NCBI RefSeq assembly: GCF_025231485.1
Contig: NZ_CP104003.1
Location: 2,542,001 to 2,606,000, forward strand
Length of the DNA: 64,000 nucleotides
Direction of reading: 5' to 3'
DNA from: Salinirubellus salinus
GTDB lineage: Archaea; Halobacteriota; Halobacteria; Halobacteriales; Haloarculaceae
The number at the start of each line of letters is the position of its first letter. Positions within the stretch are counted from its first letter, which is position 1. A program made the translations under genes and the position numbers. This document shows, piece by piece, positions 17,368 through 26,630 of this stretch. The notes beneath the pieces were generated by a model. It was not told the origin of the DNA and did no database searches. It saw only the letters and a list, made by a program, of their open reading frames with translations.

Positions 17368-18330
17368 TCAGCCGAGCGTGACCAGCGCCGCGCCCACCAC
17401 CACGAGCGCTGCGCCCACGACGACGCCCGGCGTCACCCGCTCCACGTCCCGGAGGAGCACCGCCGCGAACAGCGCCGTGAACAGCGGCGCCGTCGCGACG
17501 AGGGGGTCCACGATGGCGACCCGACCGGCCGGGTGCGCGAGCGCCGCGAACATCGCCAGCAACGCGACGGCCGTCAGCACCCCGCTCGCCGTGAAGTACG
17601 CGTAGGTCCGCCGAGGTGCCGAGAGGAGTTCCCGGCGGTCGGCGTCGCTCACCGTCGCCGCGTACGCGAGCAGGGCCACCAGCGCGGCCGTCTCGTTCAG
17701 CGCGACTGCCTCGAGCGCCGTCGTCTCGGTGAGTTCCAGCCCGTAGCGCCGGGCGACGTTCCCCGCCGCGAAGAAGACGGCGGCGACCACCGGGTACGCG
17801 AGGTGCCTGCGCTCCCAGCCGCCGATGTCGCCGCCCCGCGAGAGCGAGAGGGCCGCGAGGCCGCCGACGAGGACGACGATGCCGGCGACGGTGCCGAGCG
17901 AGACGGCCTCGTCGAGGAGCGACACCGCGAGGAGGGTGGCGAACAGCGGCCGCGACGCGATGGCCGCGGAGTTGATGGAGGCCCCGACGCGACGGACGCC
18001 GGCGAAGACGGCGAGCCGGCCGAGCGCGGTCCCGACGAAGCCGGCCCCGAGGAAGATACCCGCCGCGAGCGGCGTGATGGCGGCGAACGGGGCCGAACCC
18101 GTGAACAGGGCGAGTCCGGCGAGCGCCAGCCAGTAGAGCGCCGAGTCGACGAGGACGACGACGAGGGACGCCTGCAGCGTCCCGCCCCCGTCGTCCATCC
18201 CCCGTTTGTCGAGGATGGGACCGAACCCCCAGAGGACGGCGGTGAGGAGACAGAGCGCGTAGACGACCGGTGGCGCCGAGAGCGGCGGGAGGGTCTGGAG
18301 CGGGAAGCCAGCGAGGTCGACGGGCGTCAC
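17368..18330 (-). CDS. EamA/DMT-family transporter
   Basis: 320 residues with about ten hydrophobic segments arranged as two EamA halves, typical of the drug/metabolite transporter superfamily (exporters of amino acids, metabolites or nucleotide sugars). The start at GTG 18330 is chosen because the upstream in-frame extension to 18495 runs through a short tandem repeat and looks non-coding. The substrate is unknown. Confidence 0.8.
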   Translation of the reverse strand: MTPVDLAGFPLQTLPPLSAPPVVYALCLLTAVLWGFGPILDKRGMDDGGGTLQASLVVVLVDSALYWLALAGLALFTGSAPFAAITPLAAGIFLGAGFVGTALGRLAVFAGVRRVGASINSAAIASRPLFATLLAVSLLDEAVSLGTVAGIVVLVGGLAALSLSRGGDIGGWERRHLAYPVVAAVFFAAGNVARRYGLELTETTALEAVALNETAALVALLAYAATVSDADRRELLSAPRRTYAYFTASGVLTAVALLAMFAALAHPAGRVAIVDPLVATAPLFTALFAAVLLRDVERVTPGVVVGAALVVVGAALVTLG

Positions 18331-18381
18331 GGCTGGCGGTTCACCCGGTCGGCGGAAAGCACTCACGGTCCGGGTCGTGGG

Positions 18382-18444
18382 CCGTCGGCGGTTGCCACGA
18401 CGTCGACCGACAGGCCCGTCGGCGGTTGCCACGACGCCGACCGG
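18382..18444. repeat. 34-bp tandem direct repeat
   Basis: Two units with a period of 34 bases, beginning CCGTCGGCGGTTGCCACGAC at 18382 and again at 18416, match over 28 bases with one mismatch. They lie in the divergent gap between the EamA gene and the helicase gene. They could be regulatory sites or slippage debris. Confidence 0.7.
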
Positions 18445-18533
18445 TGAGTCCCGGCTGAGCACCCGTTGTGGGTCCCCTCGAGGGGCGAGCGGCATCGAAC
18501 AGCGTTATGAGGGACCGGCCCTTGCACAGGACA

Positions 18534-20396
18534 ATGACCGACCCGGAAGTCACCCGCCTGTTCGGTGGTCCCGGCAGCGGGAAGACGACCGCCCTCCTCG
18601 ACCGCGTGGACGACCTGCTGGACGATGGCGTCGACGTGCGGGACATCCTCGTCGTCTCGTACACCCGTGCGGCCGCACAGGAGATCCGCGAGCGACTCGC
18701 CGAGCGACTCGACCGCTCGCCCAAGTCGTTGAAGGGCAACGTCTGTACGATGCACGCGAAGGCGTACGAACTGCTGAACCTCTCGCGTGGCGACGTCGTC
18801 GGCGAGAAACACAAGGAGGAGTTCTGCGACGACTACGGCATCGAGTTCGAGGACGAGTACGAGGGCTCGCGCCGCCGCTCCTCGCGCTCGACGACCATCG
18901 GCAACAAGATCATCGCCACCAGTCAGTGGCTCCAGCGGACCCGCCGCGACGTGGCCGACTGGTACGACGTCCCCTTCCAGTGGAACGAGGAGGAGGTCCG
19001 CCTGCCGCCGGACATCGACCCGAACGCCCAGACCGGCAACAAGTACACGCCGACGTGGCCGAGCGACGACGACCGCATCGACGTCCCCGAGGTCATCCGT
19101 GCGTGGCGGGCCTACAAGGGCGAGCAGGGGGTCGTCGGCTTCGCCGACATGCTCGAACGGGTCCAGCAGCGCTCGCTCCTGCCGAACGTGAACCACCTCG
19201 TCATCGACGAGTTCCAGGACATCACCACGCTCCAGTACGCCGTCTACGAGGAGTGGCGCCCGCACATGGACACGGTGTTCATCGCCGGCGACGACGACCA
19301 GGTCGTCTACGCGTGGCAGGGCGCCGACCCCAACCTCCTGCTGGACGAGCGGGTCGACATCGACGAGGTGCTGCCGAACTCCTACCGCCTCCCCTCGCGC
19401 ATCCTGAACGTCGTCAACCGGGAGATACGGCACATCGAGAAGCGACAGGAGAAGGACCTCAAGCCCCGGAAGGAGGGCGGGCGGGTGGAGGCCGTCCGGA
19501 GCCCGTCGATGCTCGAACTCGTCCGGAACATCCGCGCCACGGTCGAGGAAGACGAGGACGCGAGCGTGATGGTCCTGTTCCGTGCGCGGTACCAGATGTT
19601 CCAGTTCGTCGACGAGTTCGTCTCCCAGGGGATCCCGTTCGTCTCGCTGACGGACACGCGGCTCTGGACCGACCGCCTGCAGGGGTACATCAGGGCCATC
19701 GAGAAACTCGACGAGGAACAGCCGGTGACGGGACTGGAGGCCCGCCGGCTGGCCGAGATGCTCGCCGAGTCCGCGTTCGGCACGAACGAGCGCGACGACC
19801 TGTTCGACGCGCTGGACGACCTGAAGGAGGAGACGGGCATCGACGACCTCGAGGAACTCGAACTGAGCCACGACGAGGTGCGGGAGTACGCGCCGTTCGC
19901 CCCGTCGCCGGCCAGCGCCGCGGACATGCTCAGCCGCGTCTCGAACTTCCAGGAGCGCTCGGTGAAGGCGTACTTCAAGGGCGAGTACCGGGGGATGGAC
20001 CCCAACCGGGTGCGGGTGGGCACCATCCACTCGGCGAAGGGTCGCGAGGCCGACCACGTGTTCGTCGCCACCGACCTGACCGAGAAGGTGGTCGAGCAGA
20101 TGGCCGCCACCCACCCCGACCCGGAGAACGTCGCCGGCGTCACCGAGTTCACGAAGAACGCCGACCCCGTCCCCACGCTGACCGACAACGAGCGACGCGT
20201 CTTCTACGTCGGGATGTCCCGTGCCCGCGAGCGGCTCGTCCTGCTCGAGGACCTCGTCGACGGGGCGCCCACGCTCCCCATCGACGTGTTGCTGTACAAC
20301 GAACTCACCGACAAGACGCTCCAGGAGATGGTCGAGGAGTGTCAGGAGCCGATGGACGTCGAGGCGGAGGCGAAGGCGCCCGGCGCCGACGACTGA
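18534..20396 (+). CDS. UvrD/Rep-family superfamily 1 DNA helicase
   Basis: 620-residue ATP-dependent helicase. The SF1 motifs appear in order: I GGPGSGKTTALL near the N-terminus, Ia VSYTRAAAQEI, II VIDEFQDIT, III AGDDDQVVYAWQGADP, IV NSYRLPSRIL, V GTIHSAKGREADHVFV, and VI RRVFYVGMSRARERL. The 2B insertion is short, so the protein is smaller than bacterial UvrD or Rep. It would unwind DNA in repair or replication restart. Start ATG 18534 is preferred over upstream in-frame codons because the homologous part begins directly at TRLFGGPGSGKT. Confidence 0.9.
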   Translation: MTDPEVTRLFGGPGSGKTTALLDRVDDLLDDGVDVRDILVVSYTRAAAQEIRERLAERLDRSPKSLKGNVCTMHAKAYELLNLSRGDVVGEKHKEEFCDDYGIEFEDEYEGSRRRSSRSTTIGNKIIATSQWLQRTRRDVADWYDVPFQWNEEEVRLPPDIDPNAQTGNKYTPTWPSDDDRIDVPEVIRAWRAYKGEQGVVGFADMLERVQQRSLLPNVNHLVIDEFQDITTLQYAVYEEWRPHMDTVFIAGDDDQVVYAWQGADPNLLLDERVDIDEVLPNSYRLPSRILNVVNREIRHIEKRQEKDLKPRKEGGRVEAVRSPSMLELVRNIRATVEEDEDASVMVLFRARYQMFQFVDEFVSQGIPFVSLTDTRLWTDRLQGYIRAIEKLDEEQPVTGLEARRLAEMLAESAFGTNERDDLFDALDDLKEETGIDDLEELELSHDEVREYAPFAPSPASAADMLSRVSNFQERSVKAYFKGEYRGMDPNRVRVGTIHSAKGREADHVFVATDLTEKVVEQMAATHPDPENVAGVTEFTKNADPVPTLTDNERRVFYVGMSRARERLVLLEDLVDGAPTLPIDVLLYNELTDKTLQEMVEECQEPMDVEAEAKAPGADD

Positions 20397-20408
20397 GCCC
20401 GCGCTCCC

Positions 20409-20657
20409 CTACTCCTCGTCGGTCTCGGCCTCCGGGTCCTTGGCCACCGTCCCGACCACCTTCCCCGCCAGCATCCCCGGCAGGTCGCCGGGCGACGCCA
20501 CGTACTCGTTGATGAGCACCATCAGCGCCGCGATAGCGAGGAAGCCGGCGCCGACGGTCGTGTTCCCGTCGCCGAGGAACTGCAGGCCCAGCAGGGCGAC
20601 GGGGAGGGCGAACGCCAGCGTGATGGCGAGGCCGAACAGGCCCGTGATACTGCTCAC
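20409..20657 (-). CDS. Small membrane protein, unknown
   Basis: 82 residues with two hydrophobic segments (about 5-28 and 34-50), then a loop with DLPGMLAGKVVGTV and an acidic tail DPEAETDEE. It looks like a haloarchaea-only membrane protein of unknown function. It is convergent with the helicase gene and divergent from riboflavin synthase about 100 bases away. Confidence 0.65.
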   Translation of the reverse strand: MSSITGLFGLAITLAFALPVALLGLQFLGDGNTTVGAGFLAIAALMVLINEYVASPGDLPGMLAGKVVGTVAKDPEAETDEE

Positions 20658-20758
20658 GCGACGGCGTTGGCCGCCACGAGCGAAAAGCCGTGCGGTGTCC
20701 GCCTCGTTCCAGAACTGGGAACGGTAACGCTCTTGAAACCGACGGACGTAGCCGGCGT

Positions 20759-21406
20759 ATGTTCACCGGCATCGTCGAGGAGACGGGCGAGGTCGTGCGT
20801 CGCGAGGAGACCGAGGGCGGGTTGCGCCTGCGAGTGCAAGCGTCGTTCGCGGACGAACTCGAGGTCGGGCAGTCCGTGGCGGTGTCGGGGGCCTGCCTCA
20901 CGGTCGAGGACTTCGACAGCGAGACGTTCGAGCTGTTCCTCTCCCGCGAGACCGTCGAGAAGACGTATCTGGGGGAGGTGGCGGTCGGTGACGTCGTCAA
21001 CCTCGAGCGGGCGCTGCCGGCCGACGGTCGGTTCGACGGCCACTTCGTGCAGGGGCACGTCGACGGCACGGCCGAGGTGGTCGACGTGGAGCAGGTGGGG
21101 GACGTCCCCGCGAGCGAAGCGAGCGGGGGCTCGTCGTACGAGCGAAGCGAGTACGACGGTGACTGGACGTTCACCTTCTCGCTGCCCGAGTCGATGGGCC
21201 GCTACGTCGTCCCGAAGGGCTCCATCTGCGTGGACGGCATCTCGCTCACCGTCGCCGACCTCCGGGACGGGGAGTTCGACGTGGCCATCATCCCGGAGAC
21301 CTACCGGCTGACGAACCTCGCGGCGAAGGCGGCTGGCGACCCGGTCCACCTCGAGGTCGACGTGGTGGCGAAGTACGTCGAGTCGCTGACCGAGGGGTAC
21401 CGCTGA
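20759..21406 (+). CDS. ribE: Riboflavin synthase (bacterial-type, alpha chain)
   Basis: 215 residues. It starts with the hallmark MFTGIVEETG and has the two lumazine-binding barrels of the trimeric RibE type, e.g. GACLTVEDF with GHFVQGHVDGTAEV in the first half and CVDGISLTV with IPETYRLTNL in the second. It converts two 6,7-dimethyl-8-ribityllumazine molecules to riboflavin. Haloarchaea are known to use this type rather than the archaeal RibC. A segment at about residues 116-133, rich in Ser, Glu and Gly, looks like an insertion and is encoded by two strong DNA palindromes. Confidence 0.93.
   Translation: MFTGIVEETGEVVRREETEGGLRLRVQASFADELEVGQSVAVSGACLTVEDFDSETFELFLSRETVEKTYLGEVAVGDVVNLERALPADGRFDGHFVQGHVDGTAEVVDVEQVGDVPASEASGGSSYERSEYDGDWTFTFSLPESMGRYVVPKGSICVDGISLTVADLRDGEFDVAIIPETYRLTNLAAKAAGDPVHLEVDVVAKYVESLTEGYR
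21106..21158 (+). repeat. Two GAGCGAAGCGA-loop palindromes inside ribE
   Basis: Palindrome 1 has arms CCCCGC (21106-21111) and GCGGGG (21123-21128). Palindrome 2 has perfect 8-base arms CGTCGTAC (21132-21139) and GTACGACG (21151-21158). Both enclose GAGCGAAGCGA, the same core found in the intergenic palindrome at 35942-35964. They encode an inserted-looking, in-frame loop of riboflavin synthase. Confidence 0.8.
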
Positions 21407-21452
21407 GCGGGCAGGCCAAACGGTTAGGGACCCTCCACGAGTAGAGCAGGGT

Positions 21453-22478
21453 ATGGAACGCGACCCGGTCGAAGCCCGGGCCGACGACGGACTCGACCTC
21501 TACGACGTCTCGACGTGGGAGCCACGCACCACCATCGACCGCCTCTCGGTCGGCATCTACAACGGGGCGCTGACACTCGGTCGGGTCGTGTTCGTGCTGG
21601 TGGCGCTCCTCATCATCCTCGCCCAGTTCGTACTGGGTGGCATCGGCGCGCTGTTCTCCACGCAGCCCGGTGCCGTCGCACTCGTCGCACTCTCGGTGGT
21701 GCCGGCGCTGGCCCTGTTCGCGTACGTCTACAGCGCGGACGTGACCAGTTCCGAACCGCTGGAACTCGTCGTCGGCACGTTCGTGCTCGGTATCCTGTTC
21801 GCCGGCTTCGCCGCCGTCGTGAACACCACGCTGGGCGGGCTACAGGGGGTCCCCATCGTCGGCCTGTTCCTCTTCTTCTTCCTCGTCGTCGGGCCCGTCG
21901 AGGAGACGGTCAAGTTACTCGCGGTCCGCCTGCTCCCCTACCGCCACGAGAGCTTCGACGCCGTCATCGACGGTGCGGTGTACGGGGCCGCCGCCGGGCT
22001 CGGGTTCGCCACCATCGAGAACGCGCTCTACATCTCCCGTGGCCTCACCATGAGCGGGCAGGTGGTCGGCGGGGGCGGCGTCGGCGAACTCATCGGGATG
22101 GGCGCTGGCATCACGGCGCTCCGGGCGCTCGCCGGGCCGGGCCACGTCATCTACTCCGCGTTCGCTGGCTACTACCTCGGGCTCGCGAAGTTCAACCCCG
22201 ACCGCTCCGGCCCCATCGTCGTGAAGGGACTGCTCATCGCCTCGCTCATCCACGCCACGTACAACTCGCTGGTGAGCATCGTCCCCGGTGTCGCCAACGC
22301 CCTGTTCGGCGTCGCCCCCATCGTGGCGTTCTTCGGGTTCGTCGTCGTCTTCGACGGCGTGTTCGGCTACATCCTCTACCGGAAACTGAAGCGGTACGCG
22401 GCGGCCTACCACGCCAGCCGTGGCGACGAGATCGACGAGGCCACCTTCTCGCCCGAGGTGGCCGAGTTCGACGGCTGA
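21453..22478 (+). CDS. PrsW-family intramembrane metalloprotease
   Basis: 341 residues with eight or so hydrophobic segments. The family motifs are present: EETVKLLAVR (the first Glu pair), ENALYI after GLGFATI, HVIYSAFAGYYLG and IHATYNSL, whose Glu and His residues inside membrane segments would bind zinc. PrsW enzymes cut membrane-bound regulators in bacteria. The target here is unknown. Start ATG 21453 gives a short polar cytoplasmic N-terminus. Confidence 0.87.
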   Translation: MERDPVEARADDGLDLYDVSTWEPRTTIDRLSVGIYNGALTLGRVVFVLVALLIILAQFVLGGIGALFSTQPGAVALVALSVVPALALFAYVYSADVTSSEPLELVVGTFVLGILFAGFAAVVNTTLGGLQGVPIVGLFLFFFLVVGPVEETVKLLAVRLLPYRHESFDAVIDGAVYGAAAGLGFATIENALYISRGLTMSGQVVGGGGVGELIGMGAGITALRALAGPGHVIYSAFAGYYLGLAKFNPDRSGPIVVKGLLIASLIHATYNSLVSIVPGVANALFGVAPIVAFFGFVVVFDGVFGYILYRKLKRYAAAYHASRGDEIDEATFSPEVAEFDG

Positions 22479-22522
22479 ACGGGAAGAGGGGGCTTTTTCG
22501 ACGCGCCCGACGGACGGGCGGT

Positions 22523-23665
22523 ATGGAGTTCGACATCGTCGGGAGCGAGGCCATCCGCGAGGGCCGGGCGACCGACGCCTACTTCCTCCGGACGGAGGAG
22601 GCACTCGACCACGCCGGCCGGAACCCGCACGTCGTCTGCGACGTGACCGCAGACCAGTTCGGGACCGGTGACTGGGAGGTGCTCGCCGGCCTGAAGGACG
22701 CCGTGGCGCTGTTCGAGGGGCTCGACATCGACGTCCACGCGCTCCCCGAGGGGACGCTGTTCGACGGCGGACCCGTGATGCGAATCGAGGGGTCGTACCG
22801 CGAGTTCGCCCGCTACGAGACCTCCCTGCTGGGGTTCCTCTCCGGCGCCTCCGCGCAGGCCACCGCCGCACTCGAGGCGGTCACGGCCGCCGGCGACGAG
22901 GCCAGCGTCCTCAGTTTCGGCGCCCGGCACGTCCACCCGGCGGCGACGGCCGCGCTGGAGCGCTCCGCGCTCGTCGGCGGCGTGAGTGGCTTCTCACACG
23001 TCGCCGCCGGCGAGGTCATCGACCGCGAACCTGGCGGGACGATGCCCCACGCGCTGGTCATCTCCTTCGGGAACGGTCACCAGGAGGACGCGTGGCAGGC
23101 GTTCGACGAGGCCGTCGCACCCGAGGTGCCGCGGGTCGCGCTCGTCGACACCTACACCGACGAGGTCGACGAGGCCATCCGGGCCGCGGAGGCCATCGAC
23201 CTCGACAGCGTCCGGCTGGACACCACCGGGTCGCGGCGCGGCGACTTCCGCCACATCGCCCGCGAGGTCCGCTGGGAGCTCGACGTGCGAGGACACGAGG
23301 ACGTGGGCATCTTCGTCTCGGGGGGACTGGGGCCGAGCGAGATCCGTCAGCTCCGGGACGTGGTCGAGGGGTTCGGCGTCGGCTCGTACATCTCGAACGC
23401 GGACCCCGTGGACTTCTCGCTGGACATCGTCGAGGTCGAGAGCGAACCCGCCGCCAAGCGAGGGAAGCTCTCGGGGACGAAGCAGGTGTACCGGACGCCC
23501 GACGGCGGGCACGCCGTGGCGCTCGAGGGGACCGCGGTCGAGGGCGAACCCCTGCTGGAACCGGTCGTCGAGGACGGCGAGGTCGTGGGGACGTTCGACC
23601 TCGAGGCGGCCACGGAGCGGTGTGCCGCGGACGCCGCGCGGGTCGGGTTCGGCGACGGGGAGTGA
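22523..23665 (+). CDS. pncB: Nicotinate phosphoribosyltransferase
   Basis: 380 residues, the compact archaeal form. Recognisable parts are LLGFLSGASAQAT, SFGARHVHPAATAALE with GVSGFSHV (active-site His region), GTMPHALVISFG, the acidic DTYTDEVDEA, VRLDTTGSRRGDF, and SGGLGPSEI for phosphate binding. It makes nicotinate mononucleotide from nicotinate and PRPP in NAD salvage. The ATG at 22523 follows the PrsW gene by 44 bases, so the two may be co-transcribed. Confidence 0.88.
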   Translation: MEFDIVGSEAIREGRATDAYFLRTEEALDHAGRNPHVVCDVTADQFGTGDWEVLAGLKDAVALFEGLDIDVHALPEGTLFDGGPVMRIEGSYREFARYETSLLGFLSGASAQATAALEAVTAAGDEASVLSFGARHVHPAATAALERSALVGGVSGFSHVAAGEVIDREPGGTMPHALVISFGNGHQEDAWQAFDEAVAPEVPRVALVDTYTDEVDEAIRAAEAIDLDSVRLDTTGSRRGDFRHIAREVRWELDVRGHEDVGIFVSGGLGPSEIRQLRDVVEGFGVGSYISNADPVDFSLDIVEVESEPAAKRGKLSGTKQVYRTPDGGHAVALEGTAVEGEPLLEPVVEDGEVVGTFDLEAATERCAADAARVGFGDGE

Positions 23666-23751
23666 ACGGACCGAGGTGGGGGCTCGACGCCGTTCTCGGC
23701 GGGTAGGAACGACCGGCGGTGGATATCCACCTGTATCGCCTGTCGAGAGAC

Positions 23752-24621
23752 ATGAGCCCCGAGACCGGCATCGAGGGTGGAACGGTCGTCACCGACGTGC
23801 GCGAGTCGTCGGTGACGGGACACTGGCGAGTGTTCGGCGTCTTCGTCGTCGGGACGCTCGCGTTCTCGTGGGGGCTGTGGACCCTGTTACTGTTCGCGGT
23901 GGTCCCGTCGTCGGCGACGGTGCCGCTCATCATGCTCGGCGGGTTCGGCCCGTTCGTCGGCGCCCTGCTCGCCCTGCGGCTGACGGGGCGCAGCGTCCGG
24001 ACGTGGCTCCGCTCGAACCTCCACTACCGTATCCCCGTGCGCTGGTACGTCCTCGCCGTGCTCCTGCCGCCGCTGCTCATCGTCGTCTCGAGCGTCGTCT
24101 ACGTCACCGCCTTCGGTGGGACCTACGCGCTCGACGAACTCGTCCCCGTGTGGACGTTCGGTCTCGGCCTCGTACTGACGTTCTTCCTCGGTGGCGGGCA
24201 GGAGGAACTCGGGTGGCGTGGGTTCGCCCAGCCAGCCCTCCAGGACGGCGTCTCCGCGCTCGGCGCCAGCCTGCTCGTCGGCGTCGTCTGGTTCGTCTGG
24301 CACGTCCCCCTGTTCTTCGTACCGGGGAGTTCGCAGGCCGGCGTGCCGATGCTCCCGTACGCGGCCGGCGTGCTCGCCACCGCGGTGGTGCTGGGCTGGC
24401 TCTACAACGCCACCGGGAGCCTGCTGGTCCCGTGGCTCTACCACGCCAGCGTCAACCCCGCCGCCACGTACTTCCTCGCCGGCGTCGAGGTGCTGCGGAC
24501 CCCCGCCGGCTACGGTACCTACGCCGTGCTGGTCGGGCTCGTGGCCGTCGCCCTCGTCGTCCACTACGGGTCGACCGACCTCGCGGCCCGCGCCCGGGTC
24601 CGGCTCGCCGACCTGACCTGA
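23752..24621 (+). CDS. CPBP (CAAX-type) intramembrane protease
   Basis: 289 residues with about eight hydrophobic segments. The family motifs are clear: EELGWRGF (paired Glu and Arg), VWFVWHVPLFF (first His) and LYHASVNPAATYF (second His with Asn). Such proteins are Abi/CAAX-like membrane metalloproteases, often tied to peptide maturation or membrane protein processing. GTG 23719 in the same frame is an alternative start; I prefer ATG 23752. Confidence 0.87.
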   Translation: MSPETGIEGGTVVTDVRESSVTGHWRVFGVFVVGTLAFSWGLWTLLLFAVVPSSATVPLIMLGGFGPFVGALLALRLTGRSVRTWLRSNLHYRIPVRWYVLAVLLPPLLIVVSSVVYVTAFGGTYALDELVPVWTFGLGLVLTFFLGGGQEELGWRGFAQPALQDGVSALGASLLVGVVWFVWHVPLFFVPGSSQAGVPMLPYAAGVLATAVVLGWLYNATGSLLVPWLYHASVNPAATYFLAGVEVLRTPAGYGTYAVLVGLVAVALVVHYGSTDLAARARVRLADLT

Positions 24622-24678
24622 CCGGTCGGTAGCTTCCGGCTCCGATAGCCTGAAACGAGCGTCACCCGACCGTCGAGT

Positions 24679-26049
24679 ATGGATCTCGGCCGGCTCCGCG
24701 CGGTCTGGGAGCGAGTGTTCTCGCTCGCGTGGCCGGTCATGGCCGAGCAGACGTTCCGCACCGCGATGCGGACGACGGACGTGCTCGTCACCGCGCTGTT
24801 CTCGCCGGCCGCCGTCGTCGCCATCGGCCTCGCGGACCTCTACGCCCGCTTCCCCCTCCGCATCGGCCTCGGGCTGGGCGGCGGCGCCATCGCGCTCTCC
24901 TCGCAGGACACCGGGGCCGGGAGCGTCGGGAGCCGCGACGAGGCGGTCACGCAGGCCATCCTCGTCGGCTTCCTGCTCGGCCTGCCGTTCGTCGTCGTCG
25001 GCCTCCTGTTCGGCGAGACGGCCATCGAGCTGTTCGGCGCGAGCGACGAGGTGGTCGGGCTCGGTGCGACGTACCTCGCCGTCGTCTTCGCCACCGCCCC
25101 GTTCCGGCACGTCGCGCTCGTCGCCGCCCGCTCGCTCCAGGGCACCGGCGACACCCGCACCCCGATGTACGTCAACGTGTTCGCCAACTCGCTGAACATC
25201 TCCGGGAGCGTCGTCCTCGGTCTCGGCCTGTTCGGCGCGCCGCGGCTGGAGATTCTCGGTGTCGGGCTCGCCACCGCGACGGCGAACGTCGTCACCGCCA
25301 CGCTGCTCTGTGCGGCCATCGCCGGGTCGTGGAGCGAGGCGTCGTTCGTCCGACCCCGACGGCTCGTCCTCGTCCGACAGCTCCTGCAGGTGAGCGCCCC
25401 ACGCGTCGCCGAGGGGTTCGCCTCCGAGCTCGCCGAGTTCCCGTTCAACGCCCTCCTGCTCGGGTTCCCGAACGGGGAGGCGGTGAACGCGGGCTTCCAG
25501 ATCGGCCGGCGGCTCTACCAGCAGGTCACCGGCCCGCTCTCGCGGGGGTACAACGTCGCCGCGAGCGTCCTCGTGGGGCAGTCGCTCGGCGAGGGCGACC
25601 CCGCCGACGCCCGCTACGACGGCCGTGCGGTGGCGGCGCTCGGCGTCCTCACCGTCGGCACCATCGGCCTCCTCCTCGCGCTGGCCGCACCGTGGGGGGT
25701 CCGGCTGTTCGCCAGCGACCCCGCCACGGTCCGGTACGCGACCGACTTCGCCCGCGTCTACGGGCTGGCCGGCGGCGTCCTCGTCGCGTTCTCTGCGCTC
25801 TCGGGGGGCTTGCAGGGCGCGAGCGAGACGCGCATCCCGTTCGCCGCGCGGACGACCGGGATGTTCGGGTTCTTCCTCGGCCTCTCGTGGCTGCTGGGCG
25901 AGACGCTAGGCTTCGGTCCGACCGGGGCGTACGTCGGCGTCGTCGCCGCCTACGCGTGGATGGCGCTCGTCGTCACGTGGGGGTTCGAGCGCTCGGACTG
26001 GGCGGGCCGGGCGGCCGAGCTGATGGCCGAGCGTGGGAGTGCGAGCTAG
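24679..26049 (+). CDS. MATE-family efflux transporter
   Basis: 456 residues with about twelve hydrophobic segments in two halves. MATE-like features include the first-helix SLAWPVMAEQTFRTAMRTTDV, the RSLQGTGDTRTPMYVN loop in the first half and the corresponding GGLQGASETRIPF in the second. It would export drugs or metabolites using an ion gradient. It ends 41 bases before the RNase P RNA. Confidence 0.9.
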   Translation: MDLGRLRAVWERVFSLAWPVMAEQTFRTAMRTTDVLVTALFSPAAVVAIGLADLYARFPLRIGLGLGGGAIALSSQDTGAGSVGSRDEAVTQAILVGFLLGLPFVVVGLLFGETAIELFGASDEVVGLGATYLAVVFATAPFRHVALVAARSLQGTGDTRTPMYVNVFANSLNISGSVVLGLGLFGAPRLEILGVGLATATANVVTATLLCAAIAGSWSEASFVRPRRLVLVRQLLQVSAPRVAEGFASELAEFPFNALLLGFPNGEAVNAGFQIGRRLYQQVTGPLSRGYNVAASVLVGQSLGEGDPADARYDGRAVAALGVLTVGTIGLLLALAAPWGVRLFASDPATVRYATDFARVYGLAGGVLVAFSALSGGLQGASETRIPFAARTTGMFGFFLGLSWLLGETLGFGPTGAYVGVVAAYAWMALVVTWGFERSDWAGRAAELMAERGSAS

Positions 26050-26090
26050 CCACGCGAGCGAAACACGTAATCCGGCGACCGGACTAGTAC

Positions 26091-26415
26091 GGGTGGCAGA
26101 GGGAGCCCGGCCTCCGCTACACGCGTAGTGAGGAAAGTCCCCCCACCGTCCGGGCGGGCGACTGGGCGCAAGCCCAGAGCGGGAGACCGCTGGCTCTGGA
26201 ACAGAAACGAGACCCCTCGGCGCGAGCGATGAGACCTGCGAACCGAACCGCGAGGTGAGGAAGCTAACCGGTCGAGCGTCGACCGCCGAGAACGGATGGA
26301 ACGGCGAATCCTCGCCGGTGCAAGCCCGCCGCGCTATGGTAGCCCGGACGCTGCGGCGGGTGCTCAGCCGAATGCCGGGCCGAACAGAAGGGGGCTTACT
26401 CCCCTCCAGCCACCA
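26091..26415 (+). ncRNA. rnpB: RNase P RNA (archaeal type A)
   Basis: The catalytic RNA that trims tRNA 5' ends. The universal core GAGGAAAGTCC lies at 26130-26140, and its partner region ACAGAA...GGGGCTTACT at 26384-26400 forms helix P4. The ends GGTGGC (26092-26097) and GCCACC (26409-26414) pair as helix P1, which sets the boundaries. The internal GGTGCAAGCCCGCC-type region is also typical. A composite repeat begins directly after the 3' end. Confidence 0.95.
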
Positions 26416-26580
26416 TCTTTTCGAGCAGCGGGTGCGCCTGCGGCGCACCGCTCGCTCGAAAACATGGGTCAAGAAGGCCGCGAGCGCTCCGCGCTCGCGG
26501 GTTCCGACGGTGGCCCCACCGCGACCGCACCGCCGCCTCCGCGACCGTTCCGCCACCGCAGCCGCCTCCGCGACCGCAGG
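26416..26580 (+). repeat. Composite 3' repeat, copy A (after RNase P RNA)
   Basis: Order of modules: outer arms TTTTCGAGC (26418-26426) and GCTCGAAAA (26454-26462) around hairpin GGTGCGCC-TGC-GGCGCACC (26431-26449); linker AAAACATGGGTCAAGAAGG (26459-26477); second hairpin CCGCGAGCGC-TCC-GCGCTCGCGG (26478-26500); then a CACCGCGACCGCACCGCC-like tail. The same order recurs after EF-2 and after the MacB-like permease. It may also act as the RNase P RNA terminator. Confidence 0.8.
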
Positions 26581-26630
26581 ATTCGACCGGGCCACAAGGG
26601 TGATACCCCGCACGCGCGAATCCGCCGTAG

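Noticed and set aside
18331-18495. N-terminal extension of the EamA transporter
   Set aside because: It runs through a tandem repeat and is Arg/Pro-rich; the GTG at 18330 gives a normal protein.
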